Positions 26,661 to 35,049 of a stretch of 64,000 nt of DNA are shown here, piece by piece; position 1 is the first letter of the stretch; every line of letters starts with the position of its first letter. Made by a program: the position numbers and the translations under genes. The DNA is from Enoplolaimus lenunculus. Lineage: Eukaryota > Nematoda > Enoplea > Enoplida > Thoracostomopsidae. The notes beneath the pieces are model-generated. The model had not been told where the DNA came from. It saw only the letters and a program-made list of their open reading frames with translations, and searched no databases. The stretch is from assembly GCA_030248215.1 (NCBI GenBank), contig JASANG010001639.1, forward strand, positions 62,001-126,000, given 5' to 3'.

Positions 26661-29600
26661 CATACGGCTGCTGTTCGTATTGTTGTTGCTGCAGTTCTTC
26701 TGAAACAGGTCGACATATCAGGGTTCACTGTAATTATTGTTCCTGCCGGAATTCCTGCAACAATCTCAAAATTGAACTTAATGTCTCCAAAAAATTTAAC
26801 TACGTTCAGCTTCTGTTCACAACTTGTGTTTCAGTTGCACATTCATCATTATTTGACGTATGTTTTTGTAGAAATTGGAAAACTCGAGTGAAAACGCAAA
26901 ACATGCGACGAGCAACGTATTTTATTTTTCGTTATATCATCAGGTGCAATCGGAATTCCGATTTCGATTAGAATTCCGATTCAAAACGAGTTCCCGATTC
27001 CGATTAGAATTCAGATTCAAAACCAGATCCGATTCCGATTAGAATTCCGATACAAAACGAGTTCCGATTCCGATTAGAATTCCGATTCAAAACGAGTTCC
27101 GATTTTGATTGCACAATCAGTCGGAATTGGAATTTCCACATTTTAATTTTAGGCCTACTTGTTGTGATATGTTGTATAAAAATTCTGCATCATTTATCTA
27201 TTAAATTGTTTTCGATAAGTTAACTGAAATATAAATTACGAATATTTCTAATGGAAGATGTACCATTGCCGATGGCCGAATGCAACTTGCTTAGAAGTTT
27301 TCAGATAGTTTAATGCCGATATCGATGCCGATTTTTATTTTGAAATTTTGCCGATGCCGATGCCGATTCCAACTTTAGTACACCATGCTTAATTAACAGA
27401 TAGGATATCACATTGCATCATTATATTAAGATTGAAACCCTAACCATCATAAACGATTACAATTTTATAAGAACGGTTGGTTTCAGTTAATTTTTTTTCA
27501 AACAAACGCAAAAGAGAACAGTTTTCCTGACCTAATACACTGATATGCGCCGAGAAATGAAATTGATAGCAATCTAACTGACTGTTATGTGCAAAAAGTC
27601 ACAAAAAATTGCCGATTATTACCGATACGGATTAATCGGTACAACCCTAGTAAAAACAAAATCATAAATTTTGGCAAATTATATATACTTAATTAATAGG
27701 ATTATGTTTTACATTTTGTTGAAATCTAAGCTTTAATATCCGAATGTGGTATGTAGTTTCTATGTGAGGTTGAAATTTGCATATCAACAAAAAACGTTGT
27801 ACAAACGCGATGCTTTCATTTAGTTGTGTTGAAAGTGAAGCTGGCTTACGTTGTTGCTGTTGTTGAACATTGAACAGATAATTAACCCCCGAGTCGAGAA
27901 TTTCGGTCTGTGGAGAAGTAAATACCGAATGTTTTTGTTCCCCTTCGTTCAACTTTTGAGGTTGGTCGTAGTCGTTGTGAGCGTCAGATTGGATGTCCTG
28001 GTTGTCTTGGTTCTGTTCGAGCTGTTGCGTATTATCATCCTCTGGTGGTATTGTGTCTTGGCTTTGAGTTGGGAACGAAATGTACAGAATGATTATAAAC
28101 ATGATGTATGAGGCATCGTTGACAGTCATCCCTTCTAGGTTATACTTTTCTACTTGTCAGCTGTGTATGAATAAGAATATATAAGATGTAAAAAAAGAAT
28201 CACAAATCTGTGAAAAGCTGTGAAACACATTTAATCAGAAATTAAAAATTTAAAATCCGTTGAAGGAATGGTGCTATCTTAAACTTGTTCAAAGATAAAT
28301 AGTTGAATCATTTTAAGTTTTGAATCATGCAATCGCTGCAGGCCAGGATGCCACCGGAATTCCGGTTCCGATTCCGGGAAATTTTTACCGGAATTAAAAA
28401 ATTCCGGTATTAAATTTTGGTCGGCCGAAATTACTGAAAAATGCGGATAATAATTAAGCAATTTCATTAACGTAGATTATGCTACCGTCGATTATGAAAA
28501 TCTAAAATACAGCAAGATAAAGTGAATTCCTATCTACAACTAAGGGTTATTTCACCAGTAATATTACAAAAAGGAAATAACAATGAATTTTCTGTGGCAT
28601 GTATTTTTCATTTTCCGGTTCCGGTAAATTGTAATTCCGGTGGCACCCTGCTGAAGGCGCATGTAATTTCCCATTAGATGTCGTCCTTTGCCAAAACAAA
28701 GCGATAAATTTGAATTTTATAATTAAACAATGACTATAAGGGTAACAAATGCTAAGCCATATCTATTCGAGTTTGCGGTATTGTCAGTTAAGCTTAACAA
28801 AGTAGTATAAAAATTTGCTGGTTAATAGGATAAACATCTGTTGTGTTGCTGGCATAGCGTAATATTTCGATATAAATTTGTGCATGTAGTCACGTTTGTG
28901 TTTGGTTTCACGACCAAACACGGAGGCCTCACTGAAACAAGATTGTTTGCCAACTTCAGATTTGTTTTGTTCGACACTAAAGCCAAAAAATAAGCGCAAA
29001 TTCATCATAAGTGTTAGCTTTTTAACGTTCAGTTTCCCATAAATACTTTTAGAACGTTGTATTTCGTTATGTGTACACCAGAGATGTACCAGATATCCGG
29101 TTGCGGTTTAATATCCGATGCACGACTCAAATACTACTAATAATGCGCAAATTTATATATATGCTATATCTTGTTAACATCATCCGGTTGGTGTATTAGG
29201 TACAATTAATATCCAGTAGGTCTGTGGTATACACATAATTTAGTTACAGATCATACAACAATTAGTGAAAGCAAATATTCAAACGTGAACAAAACTAAAA
29301 TTAGAAATCATATATGTCGGATTTATGAGAAATTTTGCACATTTGTGCTTCTCATAACCAACCGTCGTTATTACGCTTTGAAAATCAATTTTTCAAAAAA
29401 AAATGTTTTTTTTTCGATCCCAAAATCCCCCTGAGACCGAAAAAGTTTCATTTTCAAAAACTTAAGTAATTTATTTTTTCAGTCGACGCAGCTTAAAGAG
29501 CTGAGTCGAGTTTGTTTCATTTATTGCGATTAAACCAGTCATTTATGAGTTATAGCCGAAAAAAATTTTTGGTGCGCTGCACGTTTAGCGTGTAGTGACC

Positions 29601-29948
29601 ACAACGGAAAAAAGCTGTCATATGTAGACCACATAGCCAGGTACGCAACTCAAATATCATATGCCTACGTACAAATACGTACCATAAATATTTTTACGTA
29701 TTGCTTGGTGTGTTTTTATATAATTTTATACTGTATTTTTGCATTGTTTCTATTTCACTTGTTTTTCAGGACTATCAATCGAAGACCCGCGTCGTTTTGA
29801 TCGTAAACAGTGGCGTGGTGAAAATCGTTTAGGTACAATTTTAACCGATATTCGTGACACTTTAATGACAGATGCACAATACGCTGATGAAGTTAAAAAC
29901 GCATTGCGTGAGCGTCAAATTAGACGCGATCGCCGATTGACGTTATAG
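14056..29948 (+). CDS. Very large disordered protein with C-terminal NADAR domain (nine exons)
   Basis: Exons: 14056-14097, 14981-15158, 16031-17926, 18863-18950, 19500-20005, 20578-23214, 23730-23881, 24196-24289 and 29770-29948. Phases agree throughout, giving 1,923 residues. The start is MSRRSNSSF at 14056; exon 3 begins at the AG of GTTTTTTAG, not at the ATG at 16009. In order: an acidic run (about residues 190-205), a Q-rich patch (about 510-540), proline runs (about 840-905 and 1045-1055), an Arg/Asp/Tyr/Ser-rich stretch (about 1390-1550), then NADAR at about 1741-1905. NADAR motifs are [52 protein letters not shown] and DIRDTL. NADAR/YbiA proteins are N-glycosidases acting on ADP-ribosyl or riboflavin-pathway substrates. 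The RS/RD-like region suggests nuclear or RNA-linked targeting, which is inference. The last intron (24290-29769) houses an antisense p24 gene. Confidence 0.85.
15232..15500. repeat. MITE fragment in intron 2 of the large NADAR gene
   Basis: CCGGAATTTGAAAAAATTATC, then the family interior (GGTGAAATAACCATAG, TTTAGATTTTCATAAT), without intact termini. A decayed hAT-like MITE. Confidence 0.6.
18033..18369. mobile_element. hAT-like MITE, GGTTCGG subfamily, complete with 8-bp duplication
   Basis: Ends are CAGGGTGGCAACAAAGG and GGTGCCACCCTG, flanked on both sides by GTATATAC. Subterminal repeats are GGTTCGGATTCGG-type. It lies in the intron after exon 3 of the large NADAR gene, 106 bp past the chosen donor at 17926. 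The exon 3 reading frame stays open into this element and stops at 18153. Confidence 0.88.
19235..19430. repeat. Decayed repeat with TGGATCCGGAATTTG motifs
   Basis: Short direct repeats of GACTTGGATCCGGAATTTGTTGAAGTGAA and ACCCGG-type motifs between exons 4 and 5 of the large NADAR gene. It resembles the motif-clustered interiors of the CAGGGTG MITEs but has no clear termini. Confidence 0.4.
24840..28129 (-). CDS. p24/TMED family GOLD-domain protein with glutamine-rich insertion (five exons)
   Basis: Exons on the minus strand: 27850-28129, 26317-26699, 25747-25931, 25492-25599 and 24840-25011; phases agree, 375 residues. Residues 1-24 form a signal peptide ([15 protein letters not shown] core). 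An acidic/Q-rich linker and a long poly-Q tract with YEQQ and YDQQ units follow (about 85-170). The GOLD domain (about 186-282) shows [28 protein letters not shown] and [10 protein letters not shown], including the conserved cysteine pair (TCF, FCF). Then come a predicted coiled coil (residues 295-335), a transmembrane helix (about 338-360) and a short tail [13 protein letters not shown]. p24 proteins cycle between ER and Golgi as COPII/COPI cargo receptors. The tail resembles gamma/delta p24 proteins but lacks a clear FF pair or KKXX end. The linker is unusual: typical p24 proteins have about 200-230 residues. The gene is nested antisense in the last intron of the large NADAR gene. Confidence 0.87.
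26942..27215. repeat. Truncated MITE, ATTCCGATT subfamily, in p24 intron 1
   Basis: Runs of GATTCCGATTAGAATTCCGATT follow a decayed AGGTGCAATCGGAATT terminus. The rest matches the right half of the copy at 13425-13809. Confidence 0.6.
27250..27651. repeat. Repeat element with GATGCCGAT motifs in p24 intron 1
   Basis: Clusters of CCGATGCCGATGCCGATT at 27310-27370 and of TGCCGATTATTACCGATACGG at 27610-27635, ending CGGTACAACCCTAG, which resembles the GGTTGCACCCTG terminus of the hAT-like MITEs. Probably another motif variant of the same family. Confidence 0.45.
28344..28650. mobile_element. hAT-like MITE, complete copy
   Basis: Termini CAGGATGCCACCGGAATTCC and GGAATTACA/GGTGGCACCCTG; flanks CTGCAGGC and CTGAAGGC form an 8-bp duplication with one mismatch. 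It lies just upstream of the p24 start codon (28129) and inside the last intron of the large NADAR gene. Confidence 0.85.
28651..29769. other. 3' part of the last NADAR-gene intron, no further gene
   Basis: AT-rich; a decayed ATATCCGGTTGCGG-type repeat fragment lies near 29085-29230. The region upstream of the p24 gene (minus strand) is here, but no promoter motif was recognised. Confidence 0.4.
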
Positions 29949-30470
29949 GTAGCGTATCACAGTTCAACGATTGAGAGGCTGGTGATTGGCTGAAATGGAG
30001 TTGGAATTGAAATTGACGTTATAGGTAGCGTATCACAGTTCAACGATTGATAGGCTGGTGATTGGCTGAAATGGAGTTGGAATTGAAATTGACGTTATAG
30101 GTAGCGTATCACAGTTCAACGATTGATAGGCTGGTGATTGGCTGAAATGGAGTTGGAATTGAAATTGACGTTATAGGTAGCGTATCACAGTTCAACGATT
30201 GACAGGCTGGTGATTGGCTGAAATGGAGTTGGAATTGAAATTGACGTTATAGGTAGCGTATCACAGTTCAACGATTGATAGGCTGGTGATTGGCTGAAAT
30301 GGAGTTGGAATTGAAATTGACGTTATAGGTAGCGTATCACAGTTCAACGATTGATAGGCTGGTGATTGGCTGAAATGGAGTTGGAATTGAAATTGACGTT
30401 ATAGGTAGCGTATCACAGTTCAACGATTGATAGGCTGGTGATTGGCTGAAATGGAGTTGGAATTGAAATT
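29939..30470. repeat. 76-bp tandem array, seven copies, beginning at the NADAR stop codon
   Basis: GACGTTATAG recurs at 29939, 30015, 30091, 30167 and onward at an exact 76-bp spacing, with only a few substitutions between units. The first unit overlaps the last ten bases of the coding sequence (the final codons and TAG). The array therefore presumably forms the start of the 3' untranslated region. Confidence 0.95.
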
Positions 30471-31444
30471 GGAGCGAAGAAGTTCAAATTAAAATTGAAA
30501 CCAAGTTTGATTTATGTAAACTTGTGGTCGACTGAACACTGTTGGTAATGTTGTTTGTTGATGGAGAAATTTTTCAAAGAATTGAATCAATGAGTCGTTG
30601 TTTGTTAGGGACCTTGACGAATATCGATGAAATGTAGTAAGGGTTGTGATTGGTTGAAGTGAAGGCAAAGTTGAAATTGAAATTTCGAACGAAAAATGCA
30701 GAAGTACTGGCCGGTTATGATGAAAAATATAGTTTAAAGTGATGAATCAATGGAATCTTGGTTTGTGGCGGGACTTTATACCTTTATACCCAGCTTGTCA
30801 CGTGTTTGGAAGTTTCCCGCGGTCAGTTCAATGGCTATCGTCATTATAAAACGGAATTGTTGTGTTTGACAAGGTGTCATTTTGATTGGTGAAGCGAAAT
30901 TTAAAACAGAATGATAGACGCGGAAGTGTTGCTAATGTTGAACAAAATTGTTCAACAAAACGTGTCGTAGTTGTAGGAATATTACACACCGCAATTCCTC
31001 CTCGATATTAGGGTTTACCGGCTATTGGCAATCCAGTGAATTGTGCTGTTTTAAACCTCTCGTCTGCAAATGACATGCCGAGCCAGGGTGGGTTTATTTT
31101 TGCATGATGCTTTTGTAACTCAAAACGAGGCTTTGTTGTCAATGTAAAATTTTGTTTTTTACTGCTATATGGTGAAATTGTAATTTTACCGGAAACGAAA
31201 TGTTATACCAATTTCGTGTGTAGTTGTATTGTTCTTTGCTCAGTTTATATTATGTTCAATTTGAACGTTTTCTTTTAACTTACTCGCGAACTTTGTTTAG
31301 CTACCTATTTCTGGCAAGTTTTTCATTCAATGCGCCTCGAACGCTGTGATTATGACATTGGTCTTTCTTTGGTTTACTTACATCGTTATTCTGTGCTCCC
31401 TTTTTAGGCAGGATTATAACGGTGACTCAAAAGTCAATATATAT
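30471..31444. other. Intergenic or 3' UTR, diverged repeat continuation
   Basis: Sequence resembling the 76-bp unit (GTGATTGGTTGAAGTGAAGGC, TTGATTGGTGAAGCGAAATT) continues in eroded form to about 30910. Nothing else recognised. Confidence 0.45.
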
Positions 31445-32272
31445 CAGGGTGCAACCGATATTCCGGTTCCGGCATTTTTTCACCTTCCGGTTCCGGGAAC
31501 TTTAGGGGAATTAAAAATTCTGAAATTCTGGTAGTAATAAATTTTGGTCGATTTCTTTAAATTTGATAACCTTTGAGAAGCTTTTTTAAAGCCACTTGTG
31601 CAATTAGTGATGATCAAAATGGAATTGATTTATTTAGTATTGTATATAAACCTTGACAATCGCCGAAAATGAACCGTCGAAACTAGATTTCGCTGTAGTG
31701 GATGAAAATCTAAAATGCAGGAGATTAAGTAAATACCTATCTTTAACTTAAGGTTATTTCACCAATAATACAGCAAAAAGGAAAATAAAAATGATTTTTC
31801 GGCGGCATGTATTCATTTTCCGGTTCCGATAAATTTTTTCAAATTCCTGTTCCCAGGGTGCAACCGGAATTACAATTTACCGGAACCGGAACCGGAATTT
31901 GAAAATTTTACCGGAACCGGAAACGGAACCGGAAAGTGAAAAATAAATTTCACCAAAAATTTCATTTTATTCTTATTTTTTGCTCTATTATTTGTGAAAT
32001 AACCTTAGTCGAACATAGGTATTTATTTTATTTGTTGTATTTTAGATTTCCGTCGTCGACTGAAGTGAAATCCACCATCATTGGCTTATATTTGGAGTAC
32101 AAGTGGCTTTCAAAAGAGATTCTTAAAAATTAGCAAAGTTAAGAAAACGGCCAAATTATAACACCGGAATTTTTAAATCCGGTAAAAATTTACCGGAACC
32201 GGAAGGTGAAAAAATGCCGGAACCGGAATTCCGGTTGCACCCTGCCTGTTCCGGTAAATTCTAATACGGTTG
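31445..32272. mobile_element. hAT-like MITE interrupted by a second copy
   Basis: The outer copy begins CAGGGTGCAACCGATATTCC at 31445 and runs to CCTGTTCC at 31853. It resumes after 32244 with CCTGTTCCGGTAAATTCTAATACGGTTGCA, where its right terminus has decayed. The inserted copy has its own entry. Confidence 0.8.
31854..32244. mobile_element. hAT-like MITE nested in an older copy
   Basis: Starts CAGGGTGCAACCGGAATT, ends GGTTGCACCCTG, and is flanked on both sides by CCTGTTCC, a perfect 8-bp target duplication made from the subterminal sequence of the older element. Confidence 0.92.
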
Positions 32273-32586
32273 CATAGAAAATATGATATTTCAGTGTATT
32301 TCTATTCATTATTTTATATATACACTGCCGTTAGCATCAGGGATATCATTAGGCTTGTATATATTGCAAAATATAGTAATCTGCAAAGTGTTGTGAAGAA
32401 TAGTACCGTCTTAATTGCAGAATTTATTTTAACTTAGACATTGATGTTGACTTAATATCGTGTTGTTGTGTTTTGTTTGTTTGTTTGGTTCAGAATTTCT
32501 AAAGTCATATCTATATTATATCTTATCGTTATACGTTTAGATTCGGGATTCTTAAACAGTTAAGTAATGCTGTGATATCTGTCAGT

Positions 32587-32958
32587 CAGGGTGCAGCCGG
32601 AATTACAATTTACCGGAACCGGAATTTGAAAATTCTACCGGAACCGGGAAGTGAAAATGCATTTCACCAAAAATTTCATTTTAATCGTATTTTTTTGCTC
32701 TATTATTTGTGAAACAACCTTAGTCGAACATAGGTATTTATTTTATTTGTTGTATTTTAGATTTTCGTCGTCAACTTAAGTGAAATCCACCATCAATGGC
32801 TTATATTCGGAGTACAATTGGCTTTCAAAAGAGATTCTTAAAAATTAGCAAAGTTAAGAAAACAGCCAAATTATAACACCGGAATTTTTAAATCCGGTGA
32901 AAATTTACCGGAACCGGAAGGTGAAAAATGCCGGAACCGGAATTCCGGTTGCACCCTG
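32587..32958. mobile_element. hAT-like MITE, complete copy
   Basis: Starts CAGGGTGCAGCCGGAATT, ends CGGTTGCACCCTG, with perfect 8-bp flanks CTGTCAGT. The 372-bp body closely matches the copies at 5440 and 31854. Confidence 0.92.
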
Positions 32959-33980
32959 CTGTCAGTCACTGTGAACTGCTATACTTCGTTTTTAAGAGAA
33001 GGCTGCTTGTGTTAATTTATTATTTTGTTTACATGAGCATATATACGTCATTCTGAGCTTAAAGGCTCCGACGAAAACGAATAGAGGTAATATTATGGGA
33101 AACGAAAACGGCTATTAAGATGTTCAGAAATTGTGTTATTTGTTGACTATGCAATGGGAGACCAAATTTGCAAGTTTTTTTAAATTTGGAATGTTAATGC
33201 GGGTGCCACCTGTATAAATATAAGCTATACGCCTGTCGCACCATACGACAAGTTATTGGGAATAAAAACGCTGGGTTTTCCTGTTTTTATGTAACGTAAG
33301 CGCAAATTAAGCTGTTACACGGCAGACAAATGCAATGTTGATTAGTCAATAGGTATAATGTATAGTTTAAAAGTATAGGCTTCTGATATAAGTATCACAT
33401 TAGGTTAAGTGAATTCTATATCTAGTTGTTTTAATTTTTGACTCAAGTTAGTGCTTTCGTGGAAGGGTGTGTTCCATTTTCAGACTCACATAACCTTGAA
33501 TTCAGAATGCTCCTTGGTAATGACTGTGGTTGAACACTAAGATCTTGTGTTTGCTAACGCTTTGTGAGTTGGTACGTTCTGAAAGTAAAAATGTCGTGGA
33601 GCGTATTTTGATCTGAAAGTGCATTATCTTTTTTTAGCGCGTTTCATTTTACTTTTGTGACAATTGTCAAGAAAGAATTTCTGAAATTTCGCAGAAAAGT
33701 AGCGTATCATCAAACAACATAACAACATATTGCAGATATTGGCTAAAATTAAGTACTAATTAACCGTCATTTTACTACATAATTTAGCCTCCCCTCTGGC
33801 TCCGGCAAGTTTCGTTGACCTCTGGCTCCGGTATTTTTCACCTCAGGTGACACCGTGCTGTTTATTAATTTCGTAATTTTTATTGCATATTGAACTGCAG
33901 CATATCTGTAATGAAAAATTGCGAGATATATTAGTGATTTAAAACTAATTTTAGGCCTAAAAACGAATGGTATTTCTATA
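32959..33980. other. Intergenic, no gene recognised
   Basis: AT-rich; a small repeat fragment with CTCTGGCTCCGG motifs lies at about 33780-33860. Confidence 0.4.
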
Positions 33981-34537
33981 ATGGAAACGGACACCGATTT
34001 TTACCAGAAACGTATATCCGGTTGTACCCTGAAACGTACGTTTCGTTTGGTTTCACTTAGTTTACCAAACAGTAGCTTTCAAACCAATTTTGTTGACAAC
34101 ACTTCATTGGCTATTGAATTAAATTTCAACATTTGTTTTAACTTTCCAATTCACTCCGCCGTCTGTCACTCTTTTATTCGTTTGCAATTGCATCCGAACA
34201 GGATAACCGAGCCGTCAACGCATGAGTGCACCCGGAACAAAATGTATTAATTTGCGGATGGAAACGGACACCGATTTTTACCAGAAACGTATATCCGGTT
34301 GTGCCCTGACCCTGACACGTACGTTTCGTTTGGTTTCACTTAGTTTACCAAACAGTAGCTTTCAAACCAATTTTGTTGACAACACTTCATTGGCTATTGA
34401 ATTAAATTTCAACATTTGTTTTAACTTTCCAATTCACTCCGCCGTCTGTCACTCTTTTATTCGTTTGCAATTGCATCCGAACAGGATAACCGAGCCGTCA
34501 ACGCATGAGTGCACCCGGAACAAAAAGTATTAATTTG
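33981..34537. repeat. Tandem duplication, two copies of about 277-280 bp
   Basis: ATGGAAACGGACACCGATTT occurs at 33981 and 34258, and the following 270 bp are almost identical, ending CACCCGGAACAAAA. The second copy carries a 6-bp insertion (CCCTGA duplicated). The duplicated reading frame is not supported as a gene. Confidence 0.9.
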
Positions 34538-34598
34538 CGGAGGTCAACTTCTAAATGCAGTAAAGTTTACAGATAAACTCGTTGAATGACAAAAAGCT

Positions 34599-34866
34599 TT
34601 AACCCTTTCACTCACAGAGTATACTATGAGCAACTTAATACAATAATGTACGAGCAATACACACACTGTGAGCAGTGTTTAACATTTATAACATATACGC
34701 AGTGTAAAATCTTCACAAGACGCGAGAGCCCCCTCGGGCACGGGCGTCAAGCTCCTTTTGCTCAGTGTTCATCGTAAACGCCTCCTACCCGCGAGACTGG
34801 GGTTCGAATCTCACCTTGAAATTGCATTTCATGTGAAATTGCAAATATTCATGTGAGAAAGGATTA
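34599..34866. mobile_element. tRNA-like element with inverted ends, copy 3
   Basis: Left TTAACCCTTTCACTCACA, right CATGTGAGAAAGGATTA. The tRNA-like core has TTGCTCAGTGTTCATCG (A-box position) and GGGGTTCGAATCTC (good B box). It lies 190 bp upstream of the compact NADAR gene. Confidence 0.65.
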
Positions 34867-35049
34867 AATTTCACTTTAACGGAACGAGCGACTTGGATAA
34901 TCTAACGTTATAGAGATGTAATTATAACTTTCTTTTAGCACCGCAGTATTTGCTGTAACTCATTACATTGATCTTCATAAAACGCAACTTCTTTGTTCGT
35001 TTTTTTGCTTTGCCCGTAGCATCTTTCCGCAACGTTAGCTGCATTTAAG

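Noticed and set aside
33981-34533. Two similar 89- and 103-codon ORFs
   Set aside because: They are the same reading frame in a tandem duplication with a repeat-like composition. No splice sites or family motifs support a gene.
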